NCBI RefSeq assembly: GCF_002153425.1
Contig: NZ_KZ119600.1
Location: 2,717,920-2,781,919, forward strand
DNA length: 64,000 nucleotides
Direction: 5' to 3'
From: Litchfieldia alkalitelluris
GTDB lineage: Bacteria; Bacillota; Bacilli; Bacillales; Salisediminibacteriaceae
Shown here one piece after another: positions 56,675-64,000 of this stretch; within the stretch, counting starts at the first letter, position 1, and each line of letters opens with the position of its first letter. A program made the position numbers and the translations under genes. Below the pieces are notes generated by a model. It worked only from the letters and a program-made list of their open reading frames with translations, had not been told where the DNA came from and did not search any database.

Positions 56675-58045
56675 TTATAAGACATCAAAAATGATTTCAT
56701 TTTTATCAAACTTAAATACAACAGACTGATGTTTACTTATAATTTTACGCTTATATTTACCATAATGAATAGATGTATTTGGATATACGGTTCTTTTCAC
56801 CTTAACAGTAGCATTTAGTTGCTCATCAAATATCTCTTCACTTTCAGATAGACTTTCTATATAGTCTAATAGATTTGTCTCTGTCTCTCTTATTGTATTC
56901 CTTAATCTGAGCTTCATAATTCTAAGTTTTGGTGACAGATCTTGATCAGATCCTTGTGAGGATATTTTCTGAAGCAATAGGTTCATCTTTTCAAGCTCGG
57001 CTTTACTCTTTTCAATTTCTAGCTTAAAATAAGCTTCCTTCTCAATTATATGTTGATTTACCCCAACAAATAAAGTTGTGGGAGTACTCATAGAATTTCC
57101 TGCTTCATTTACGACAATTCCTTTTCCAGCAAACACCTTTCCACCCACTATGTTTCCACGTCCTCGGTAACAATACACGCATTTTTGGGCTGAAACATTA
57201 CTGTGGAGGATAGACTGGAGAACATGAACATCACCGTCAACATGAATGTTCCCTTGATTAATAAATGATGTATGGAGGTCTCCATGTGCTTTTATTAATC
57301 CTTTTCCTTGGGCGACAACACCTTGGTTAATGTAGATAGACCCACCCGCTTCAATTTCAGCACCTTCAACACTTCCATGAATTCGTACATCACCTTTTGC
57401 TTTTATTTTAAAGCCTGAAGGGACACTGCCTCGAATATTCACGTTGCCTACAAAATCTACATTACCTTCTTTAAGGTCAAGATCCCCATTAATTTCATAA
57501 ACAGGAAAAACATGGATAACTTTCTTTTCAGCAACAATTTGCCCATCAATTAAAGAAATAATTTGATGATTATCATCACTAACTCTAGTATTTTTACCTG
57601 GTCTTAATATAAAGTCTCGTGGTGGCTTTCCTTTCACTTCATTACCGAGAATATCCATACCGTCCACTTGGTCTACTTTATCAACTTTTTTTCCAACAAT
57701 TGACCCTTGTGTAACAGATGGGATCTTTTTAACTTCCCTAAGGTCGACTGTTTCATTTTCATCTTGACTTTTGTCGCAATTCTCTGGAAATATAGGCAAT
57801 AAATAAGCGTTTTCACCATTTTGGGGCTTTGTACCTTTTGCGATAATGATCGGGAATACTGCTCTATTATCAATAACTTGACTTACGTTTTCTTTTATTA
57901 CCCCGTAGACAATACCATGTTCTTCTATATATTTATCCAATGCCTCTTTCGTTATGGGAGATTCGTTTTTTCCTATTTGCTTTAACCACCCTGCCATGTT
58001 ATCCTCGGAAATTTCAATTATAAACGAGTCATAAAGTCCTTCCAA
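56675..58045 (-). CDS. FapA-like DUF342 protein
   Basis: 456 residues. The centre (about 170-330) has the repeated glycine/valine-rich strand pattern of the DUF342 beta-solenoid (GNVDFVGNVNIRGSVPSGFK, GDVRIHGSVEGAEIEAGGSI), followed by a coiled coil (about 345-420). The family includes flagellar assembly protein A-type proteins near motility genes. The start is TTG 58045, seven bases after GGGGGG. It lies 24 bp after sigD, where B. subtilis goes straight to swrB. A cell-surface polymer or polar-localisation role is possible but not shown. Confidence 0.85.
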   Translation of the reverse strand: MEGLYDSFIIEISEDNMAGWLKQIGKNESPITKEALDKYIEEHGIVYGVIKENVSQVIDNRAVFPIIIAKGTKPQNGENAYLLPIFPENCDKSQDENETVDLREVKKIPSVTQGSIVGKKVDKVDQVDGMDILGNEVKGKPPRDFILRPGKNTRVSDDNHQIISLIDGQIVAEKKVIHVFPVYEINGDLDLKEGNVDFVGNVNIRGSVPSGFKIKAKGDVRIHGSVEGAEIEAGGSIYINQGVVAQGKGLIKAHGDLHTSFINQGNIHVDGDVHVLQSILHSNVSAQKCVYCYRGRGNIVGGKVFAGKGIVVNEAGNSMSTPTTLFVGVNQHIIEKEAYFKLEIEKSKAELEKMNLLLQKISSQGSDQDLSPKLRIMKLRLRNTIRETETNLLDYIESLSESEEIFDEQLNATVKVKRTVYPNTSIHYGKYKRKIISKHQSVVFKFDKNEIIFDVL

Positions 58046-58069
58046 TTTAAATCCCCCCTGACATATACC

Positions 58070-58843
58070 TCAATCTGTTTCTTTCATACTCTGTAGTCTG
58101 CTTTGTAGCTTAAAAATAGTTTTTGAGTGTATTTGCGATATTCTAGAAGTGGTGAGGTTCATTATGTGACCTATTTCTGTCAGTGTGAGTTCTTCAAAAT
58201 AAAATAAGCTAATGATAAGTTGTTCTTTCTCATTTAGTGATTGGATAACTTTTGTCAGTTCTTCCATATCCGCTTTTTTATTTAAACGTGCCTCAGGTGT
58301 CAACTGCTTGTTATCCATAATCGTTGCACTAAATGTCACATCATTATCATCGTTTGCCGTTTCATCAATTGATAAATGATTTCCGATAAAGTTTTCATTC
58401 ATTGTGCGCAATACTTCATCTTCTCCGATTCCAAGAGATGCTGCAACTTCTTCTGAAGTAACATACCGACCATATTCCTGTTCCAATTTTTCTACCGTCT
58501 GTTCAATCTTTTTCGTCTTTTCTCGAACTGATCTTGGAAGCCAATCCTGTTGGCGTAAACCATCAATGATAGCTCCCCTAATCCTAAATGAGGCATATGT
58601 ATCAAATTTCAAATCTCTTTTAGGATCAAATTTTTCCAATGCATCAAGTAAACCTAACATACCATTACTTTTTAAGTCATCTACATGAACATTCCTTGGT
58701 AAAGTGGAACTGATCCGATTGACATGATAATCTACTAGAGGCATATAAGCCCTAACAAGCCTATCACATGCTATTGAATCGCGGGTTTCATTCCAACAAT
58801 CCCAATCCTGTTTTAGTTCCGTATTAACATTGATTTGTGGCAT
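58070..58843 (-). CDS. sigD: RNA polymerase sigma factor for flagellar genes (sigma-D/FliA)
   Basis: 257 residues from ATG 58843 (MPQINVNTELKQDWD), after GGAGGGG. Regions 2 (FDPKRDLKFDTYASFRIRGAIIDGLRQ), 3 (REKTKKIEQTVEKLEQEYGR) and 4 (LTEIGHIMNLTTSRISQIHSK). Controls late flagellar, chemotaxis and autolysin genes. Downstream end of the fla/che operon. Confidence 0.97.
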   Translation of the reverse strand: MPQINVNTELKQDWDCWNETRDSIACDRLVRAYMPLVDYHVNRISSTLPRNVHVDDLKSNGMLGLLDALEKFDPKRDLKFDTYASFRIRGAIIDGLRQQDWLPRSVREKTKKIEQTVEKLEQEYGRYVTSEEVAASLGIGEDEVLRTMNENFIGNHLSIDETANDDNDVTFSATIMDNKQLTPEARLNKKADMEELTKVIQSLNEKEQLIISLFYFEELTLTEIGHIMNLTTSRISQIHSKTIFKLQSRLQSMKETD

Positions 58844-58934
58844 GGAAACCCCTCCTACTAATCCTTGGTCTGTAAATTTATTTATAAATGCTACCATGAA
58901 AATTGAATATGTTTAGTCTAATCACAACAATCTA

Positions 58935-59423
58935 CTAAATTTCTTTTATTCCTTTGTTAATAGTTTTTATTTGAAGAATGCTATTATCTGGGTTAAATTC
59001 TATCGTTCGCCCTGAATTTCCACCTACATCTTCACTAATAAGCTTTATTTTATATTCTTCCAACAGGACCTTAACCGCTTCTGCATTACGTGGACCAATA
59101 CGCATGACTTCATTTGTAGATGAAAAATTAAACATTTGCGCTCCACCAGCAATTTTGGCCTTTAGTCTATATACTGGAGATCCCTCATCTACAAATCTTT
59201 TTACTAGATCCTCAATTGCTGTATCTGCATATTTAGGTCGGTGAAGGACACCATTTCTTGCCAAGCTTGATTCAGGAAGCATAATATGTGCCATACCACA
59301 TTTTTTTTCTCTTTCATCATATATGATAAGGCCCACACATGAGCCAAGACCAGAAGTCCTAATTTTATTTGGGGAATTCGCATATTTAAGGTCAGCCATT
59401 CCCACTTGAATAACATTACTCAT
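58935..59423 (-). CDS. cheD: Chemoreceptor glutamine deamidase CheD
   Basis: 162 residues from ATG 59423, nine bases after TAGGAG; an in-frame TTG just upstream is rejected. Catalytic Cys in GLGSCVGLI and His in CGMAHIMLP; Thr/Ser in the conserved NGVLHRPKYADTA region. Deamidates receptors and activates CheC. Overlaps cheC by eight bases. Confidence 0.95.
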   Translation of the reverse strand: MSNVIQVGMADLKYANSPNKIRTSGLGSCVGLIIYDEREKKCGMAHIMLPESSLARNGVLHRPKYADTAIEDLVKRFVDEGSPVYRLKAKIAGGAQMFNFSSTNEVMRIGPRNAEAVKVLLEEYKIKLISEDVGGNSGRTIEFNPDNSILQIKTINKGIKEI

Positions 59424-60051
59424 CAATTTTTACTCCTAATGAATGAAAAATGATTTTAAAGGATTCTGGATCTGGAAGAAGGAAGAAATGTCCTTTACTC
59501 TGAGTTGTGTCATCCTTATCACTTATTTTAGTATCTATTACGATTGCATAATCCCCTGCTTTGGAGACCTCTATTAGTCCATGACTTAAAATTGCCATCG
59601 CCATGTCAATTGCTAAGGCTGGTGGTGTTGGTTGTAAATTTAAAGATGTAAAGTCTGATAATGCGCTTAAATATGATCCAGCAAGAATATTTCCCAATTC
59701 ACATAAGGCTGACATCCCTATTTCATTTTCAGTAAGATTTCCACTACTAATTGTGTAATCATCTGTTACTTGTTGGATTAACCTGGTTGCTTCTTCGAGA
59801 GGAAGCATAAAGAACATATTACCTGGCGCATCTCCTTGTAAACGAAGGAAAATTGCAGCTACCACCATTTCGTCTCCACCAACAAATTCACTAACTTCAC
59901 TTAAATGAACGATTTTCACAGAAGGTACAGCCATGTCTATTGATTTATTTAGCATTTTAGATAACGCAGTAGCTGCATGACCTGCACCAATGTTCCCCAC
60001 CTCTTTTAATATATCAAGGTGTGGAGCTTGGATTCGCTCTAAATAATTCAT
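59416..60051 (-). CDS. cheC: CheY-P phosphatase CheC
   Basis: 211 residues with two phosphatase motifs, LKEVGNIGAGHAATAL near residue 17 and LCELGNILAGSYLSAL near residue 115. It overlaps the cheW stop by one base and cheD by eight. CheC-CheD form a feedback pair in Bacillus chemotaxis. Confidence 0.95.
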   Translation of the reverse strand: MNYLERIQAPHLDILKEVGNIGAGHAATALSKMLNKSIDMAVPSVKIVHLSEVSEFVGGDEMVVAAIFLRLQGDAPGNMFFMLPLEEATRLIQQVTDDYTISSGNLTENEIGMSALCELGNILAGSYLSALSDFTSLNLQPTPPALAIDMAMAILSHGLIEVSKAGDYAIVIDTKISDKDDTTQSKGHFFLLPDPESFKIIFHSLGVKIDE

Positions 60052-60527
60052 TACATCGTTGCCTCAAGTGCTTTTATTTCTTTTAACTCGTCACGATCTA
60101 AAACGTAATTAAGATCAAGCAATATGAGGAGCCTTTTGTCTAGTTTCGCTACACCTCGAAGATAATTAACTTCTATTCCACCTACAATTTCCGGTGGTGG
60201 TTCTATTGCATTTACGGGGATATCAATGACATCGTTGGCAGCATCAACGATTAAACCAACATTCATATCTTCTACTGATACAATAATAATTCTAGTACTA
60301 TCCGTATACTCCATTTCCTCTATATCAAAACGGCTTCTTAGATTAATAATAGGAGTGACTACACCTCTTAAATTAATTACTCCTTTGACAAAATCAGGTG
60401 TTTTTGGAACACGTGTAATATGCTGGATACGTTCAATTGATCGAACTTGATCAACACTTACACCATATTCCTCATCTTGTAACTGAAACACTATTACTTT
60501 TAGCTCTTCCATTGACACTTCACTCAT
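60051..60527 (-). CDS. cheW: Chemotaxis coupling protein CheW
   Basis: 158 residues, double SH3-like fold: FQLQDEEYGVSVDQVRSIE, TPDFVKGVINLRGVVTPIINLR, YLRGVAKLDKRLLILLD. Couples receptors to CheA. Ribosome-binding site AGGAGGGTTAAGCC before the ATG. Confidence 0.95.
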   Translation of the reverse strand: MSEVSMEELKVIVFQLQDEEYGVSVDQVRSIERIQHITRVPKTPDFVKGVINLRGVVTPIINLRSRFDIEEMEYTDSTRIIIVSVEDMNVGLIVDAANDVIDIPVNAIEPPPEIVGGIEVNYLRGVAKLDKRLLILLDLNYVLDRDELKEIKALEATM

Positions 60528-60629
60528 GGCTTAACCCTCCTAGGTTTTTTCTCCTAAATTCGACAATATCTATGAATATATTATCCCATTTGTCAATAAG
60601 ATCGTACATAGTTCTTTCATGTATAGTTT

Positions 60630-62669
60630 CTATTTTATTAACGAATTACAATCTACAATTAATGCCACTTCTCCATTTCCAAGAATTGTTGCTCCGGAAA
60701 TAGCAAACACACCAGTTAAGTAACTTCCTAATGCCTTTAAAACTATTTCCTGCTGACCGATAAAGGAGCTAACAATTAACCCAGCCATCTTGTCTCCCTT
60801 TCTAACAATAACAATAGAATAAAAATCACCGTGTTCTACTGTCTCTGGAACGTCAAAGAAATGAGTTAAATCAATTAATGGGACCACTCTTCCCCTAAAA
60901 TCAATTACTTTTTGATTATGTGCCGAGAAAATCTCTTCCTTAGTAATAATCGCTGTTTCAATAACAGAGGATAGTGGAATAGCATACACTTCCTTTTGTA
61001 CTTCTACGAGCATCACTGATAGTATGGATAAAGTTAAAGGTAACTGGATTGAAAAGGTTGTCCCCTCACCTAACCCAGATGTTACTGTCACGCTACCTCC
61101 AAGTGATTCTATTTTATTTTTGACTACATCTAGTCCAACTCCTCGACCAGATATATCAGATAACTTTTCAGCAGTGCTCAATCCACTAGCAAATAATAAC
61201 TCATATACTTGTTCATCAGTGTAGGTAGCACCAATTTCTCTTGACACTACTCCGTTGTTGATGGCTTTTTCCAACACCTTTTCCCGATTTATTCCTGCAC
61301 CATCATCCGTAACATCAATAAACACATGATTACCACTGTGATATGCTTTTAATGTTATTTTACCTTGTGGATTTTTATTAGCTGTCACTCGCTTTTCTGT
61401 TGTTTCTAGTCCATGATCAATGGAGTTTCTTAGTAAATGTACTAAAGGATCCCCAATTTCATCAATTACAGTACGGTCTAGTTCTGTTTCAGCTCCAATG
61501 ATTTCAAGATTTACTTCTTTATTTAAGTCCTTTGCCAATCCACGAACCATTCTTGGAAAACGATTAAAGACTTGTTCTACAGGGACCATTCTCATATTCA
61601 AAATGATATTTTGTAGGTCACCTGATATCCTCGACATGTGCTCAACAGTCTCAGTCAATTCCTTACTGCTAACCTCTTTAGAAATCTGTTCTAACCGTCC
61701 CCTGTCTATTACCAGTTCTTCGAATAAGTTCATTAGATTATCTAATCTATCAATATTAACTCGTATTGTTTTCCCAGAAGCTTTAGTTGAGGATTCACCC
61801 TTAGATGTATCAACTACTCCTTCATTTTCTTCAACTACTGAAACTGGCTCACTAACACTATCTTGCTCTTCTATTTCTTGTTCGTTACCTTTTGAAGCAG
61901 ACAGTTTATTTAAATCAATATTTACGAGGTCAACTGAATCTATTTCAGAAACCTTTAGTACTTTGCTTTCCACTGATTCGGCAGTATCCTTCGTTACGAG
62001 GGTAACAGTAAATTCATTATCAAAGTCCTCTTCTTCCAATTCTTCAACTGGAGGCACGGCCTTGATGATTTCACCAAGCTGCTCTAGCACTTGAAAAACC
62101 ATATAAACTCTAGCAGCCTTTAAGATACAGTCTTCTCGCAATCTAATGGTTATGTAAAATGTATGGTATCCTTGTTCTTGTGATTGACTTAGTACTGTTA
62201 ACTCGAAATCATCGTAGGTAGGATATGAAGAGTTTTCTATCGTATTTACAGGTAGAGTATCTACTCCTGCTGCAATTTCATTAGCAGATTCCCCTTTTTC
62301 TAGCCTCTCTAACTCCGAAACAATAGCAATTACATTCTTTTTTCCACTGCCCCCATTTTCAATGTCTTCAACCATCTCTTCTAATGCATCAACTGAACTG
62401 AATATAGTATCAATAATTTCGCTTGTTACTTGAACTGTTTTATTTCGAATCCCATCAAGAACATTTTCCATCTGGTGAGTGAGGCTAGCAATATCGTCAT
62501 ACCCCATCGTTGCAGACATCCCCTTTAAAGTATGGGCTGATCGGAAAATTTCACTAATGATCGCTTCCTCATTTGGATCACTTTCTAATTTTAATAGGTT
62601 ATCATTTAAGGATTGTAAATGGTCTTTACTTTCATCAATAAACATATCTAAATACTGATTTCTTTCCAA
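60630..62669 (-). CDS. cheA: Chemotaxis histidine kinase CheA
   Basis: 679 residues. P1 phosphotransfer His at H46 (IFRSAHTLKG), P2 CheY-binding region (about 160-260), dimerisation P3, ATP-binding P4 (LLRNSIDHGLE, DDGAGI, ISGRGVGLDVVK, GLGEGTTFSI) and P5 CheW-like C-terminus. The start is TTG 62669, after AAAGGAGG. 102 bp before cheW. Confidence 0.97.
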   Translation of the reverse strand: MERNQYLDMFIDESKDHLQSLNDNLLKLESDPNEEAIISEIFRSAHTLKGMSATMGYDDIASLTHQMENVLDGIRNKTVQVTSEIIDTIFSSVDALEEMVEDIENGGSGKKNVIAIVSELERLEKGESANEIAAGVDTLPVNTIENSSYPTYDDFELTVLSQSQEQGYHTFYITIRLREDCILKAARVYMVFQVLEQLGEIIKAVPPVEELEEEDFDNEFTVTLVTKDTAESVESKVLKVSEIDSVDLVNIDLNKLSASKGNEQEIEEQDSVSEPVSVVEENEGVVDTSKGESSTKASGKTIRVNIDRLDNLMNLFEELVIDRGRLEQISKEVSSKELTETVEHMSRISGDLQNIILNMRMVPVEQVFNRFPRMVRGLAKDLNKEVNLEIIGAETELDRTVIDEIGDPLVHLLRNSIDHGLETTEKRVTANKNPQGKITLKAYHSGNHVFIDVTDDGAGINREKVLEKAINNGVVSREIGATYTDEQVYELLFASGLSTAEKLSDISGRGVGLDVVKNKIESLGGSVTVTSGLGEGTTFSIQLPLTLSILSVMLVEVQKEVYAIPLSSVIETAIITKEEIFSAHNQKVIDFRGRVVPLIDLTHFFDVPETVEHGDFYSIVIVRKGDKMAGLIVSSFIGQQEIVLKALGSYLTGVFAISGATILGNGEVALIVDCNSLIK

Positions 62670-62683
62670 TGGGATTGCCTCCT

Positions 62684-63775
62684 TTAGATACTATATTTCT
62701 CGATTGTTGTTGCTACTTTATTTAATGTTACAACATCATCAACATACTTAGACTCTATAGCTGCTCTTGGCATTCCATAGACAATTGCAGTGGCTTCAGA
62801 TTCGGCTAGAGCAATCGTTTTATTCGATTCCTTTAGTACTTTCAAACCTTTCGTACCATCTGACCCCATTCCTGTTAAAATAACAGCAAGTACGTCTTGA
62901 TCTTTTAATTGAGCAAGTGAATAAAACATCGTATCCACCGATGGCCGATGACCATTCATTAAAGGGGATTGGTCCAATTTAACTACGACGGAAGTCCCAA
63001 CACCCCTTACTTTTAAATGGTAGCCACCTGGAGCAATATATGCAATACCTTTTTTCAAAATTTCACCATCTTCTGCCTCTTTAACAGTGATATTACTCAG
63101 TTTATTAAGTCTTTCACTAAGAGATTTTGTAAAGCCTTTTGGCATATGTTGCACAATTAATATGGGTGCCGGAAAATCTTCTCTTATCTCAGGTAGAATT
63201 TTTTGTAGTGCTTTGGGCCCGCCTGTTGATGTCCCAATTGCAACAATCATTCTGGAATCTAATAAAGGTAGATTGTTATTATTTTCTCTCACAACAAAAT
63301 TGCGGGTACTTTCTATTAACCTATTTGGATCTGTTTCAGTCGTTATGTTATTTTCATTACTTTTGTTCAGGATTTTCAAAGGTGTTCTAGCTGCATGAAC
63401 AATTTTATTATTTAAGTCATTTTGCACCTTATAAATATCGAGCGAAATAGATCCTGATGGTTTCGGAATAAAGTCAAATGCTCCAAATTCCATTGCCTGG
63501 ATGGTAGTATCCGCTCCTTCTTTAGTAGTACTAGAAACCATAATGACAGGCTTTGGGTGACGTGCCATGATGTTTTTTAATGCTTCAATCCCATTCATAA
63601 CAGGCATTTCAACATCCAACGTTATCACATCGGGGTTATACTTTGATATTTTCTCTAATGCATCTACCCCGTTTCTTGCTGTTGCGATAACTTGGATTCG
63701 TCCATCCTGTTCAATGAGATCTGATAGCATCTTCCTCATAAAAGCAGAATCATCGACTACCATCACTTTTATCAT
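62684..63775 (-). CDS. cheB: Protein-glutamate methylesterase CheB
   Basis: 363 residues. Receiver domain with phospho-acceptor D54 (ITLDVEMPVMNG) and DD at 8-9; C-terminal esterase with Ser in GTSTGGPKAL, His in QHMPKGFT and Asp in GMGSDG. Its ribosome-binding site overlaps the flhG stop codon (AGGTAA), so it is translationally linked. Confidence 0.96.
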   Translation of the reverse strand: MIKVMVVDDSAFMRKMLSDLIEQDGRIQVIATARNGVDALEKISKYNPDVITLDVEMPVMNGIEALKNIMARHPKPVIMVSSTTKEGADTTIQAMEFGAFDFIPKPSGSISLDIYKVQNDLNNKIVHAARTPLKILNKSNENNITTETDPNRLIESTRNFVVRENNNNLPLLDSRMIVAIGTSTGGPKALQKILPEIREDFPAPILIVQHMPKGFTKSLSERLNKLSNITVKEAEDGEILKKGIAYIAPGGYHLKVRGVGTSVVVKLDQSPLMNGHRPSVDTMFYSLAQLKDQDVLAVILTGMGSDGTKGLKVLKESNKTIALAESEATAIVYGMPRAAIESKYVDDVVTLNKVATTIEKYSI

Positions 63776-63780
63776 TTCTC

Positions 63781-64000
63781 TTACCTCCCCTTGGTGTAAA
63801 AAAAGCTTTTAAGTTTTGTGACGAAACCAGTAAGAGATGTTTCTTTTATTTCATTGCCATTACCATATAAAAAACGATTAACTGCTTCAAAGATTGCGAC
63901 TGATGATGCAGCTCTAGGTGATATTAGTACAAACGGTGACTGCGAGCGGACACCTTTCCAAACAGCATCGTCCTCAGGAATGGAGATTAAATAATTTATG
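63781..64000 (-). CDS. flhG: Flagellar number regulator FlhG (YlxH), C-terminal part
   Basis: The last 72 codons of a MinD-like ATPase: INYLISIPEDDAVWKGV, then RSQSPFVLISPRAASSVAI. This matches the FlhG end that follows the P-loop domain, which would lie to the right of the window. Stop TAA at 63783-63781. In B. subtilis flhG directly precedes cheB. Confidence 0.88.
   Translation of the reverse strand, partial: INYLISIPEDDAVWKGVRSQSPFVLISPRAASSVAIFEAVNRFLYGNGNEIKETSLTGFVTKLKSFFYTKGR

Noticed and set aside
61420-62094. Plus-strand 224-codon frame antisense to cheA
   Set aside because: Low-complexity Ser/Thr-rich shadow of the cheA coding frame without a start signal.
1-64000. CRISPR arrays, tRNA or rRNA genes, transposase or prophage genes
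   Set aside because: No regularly spaced repeats, no cloverleaf or rRNA sequence noticed, and no recognisable transposase, integrase or phage ORF. The only mobile-type elements are the recA introns and the two ORF-less repeats.

Overview
The window looks like part of the chromosome of a low-GC, motile, endospore-forming member of the Bacillaceae, probably a halo- or alkaliphilic lineage. Three things support this. The gene order matches the Bacillus subtilis block flhG-cheB-cheA-cheW-cheC-cheD-sigD-swrB-rpsB ... spoIIIE ... recA-rny-ymdB-spoVS almost gene for gene. Sporulation genes are present (spoVS, spoIIIE, dpaA, dpaB, ymxH). RodZ carries a very acidic extracytoplasmic part with Glu-Pro and Glu-Thr repeats, and a ferredoxin-type 2-oxoacid oxidoreductase is present. 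Every gene I accept is on the minus strand, so transcription runs from position 64000 towards position 1.

Reading in transcription order: 64000-55826 is the end of the flagellar/chemotaxis operon (flhG end, cheB, cheA, cheW, cheC, cheD, sigD, a FapA-like DUF342 gene, an unrecognised 105-residue gene, swrB). 55670-52486 holds rpsB, tsf, pyrH and frr. 52361-42145 holds uppS, cdsA, dxr, rasP, proS and polC. 41910-31875 is the translation/RNA operon rimP, nusA, rnpM, ylxQ, infB, ylxP, rbfA, truB, ribF, rpsO, pnp. 31757-21887 holds ylxY, mlpA, ymxH, the dipicolinate/lysine genes dpaA, dpaB, asd, dapG, dapA, and an RNase J gene. 21755-18186 holds tepA, ylzJ and spoIIIE. 18158-10558 holds a GntR regulator, the ymfF/ymfH/ymfI set linked to EF-P modification, ymfJ, ymfK, rodZ and pgsA. 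10548-2089 holds cinA, a DEAD-box RNA helicase, recA, rny, ymdB and spoVS. korA runs off the left edge.

The outstanding feature is recA. It is split into four exons by three short ORF-less group I introns of 343, 330 and 265 nt. Splicing after a TGGT sequence each time, and just before the base following the intron's last G, rebuilds an uninterrupted 349-residue RecA. All three junctions lie exactly between codons. Intron 1 cuts the Walker A motif. Introns 2 and 3 flank a 21-nt micro-exon that encodes seven residues of the DNA-binding loop L2. P1 with a U.G wobble, P3, P7 and P8 can be paired by eye in all three introns, and P7 shows compensatory changes. The gene keeps its own promoter and a near-consensus LexA box, so SOS induction would depend on three splicing events. 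A DEAD-box helicase with a C-terminal DbpA-type RNA-binding domain sits between cinA and recA, where B. subtilis has no gene.

Other items worth a look are a terminator-like hairpin between a strong promoter and rimP-nusA, a long-range pairing that would mask the rpsB ribosome-binding site, a 240-bp imperfect inverted repeat behind rodZ, a second intergenic repeat near 17300, and an RNase J at the rnjB locus with a complete metal-binding motif.
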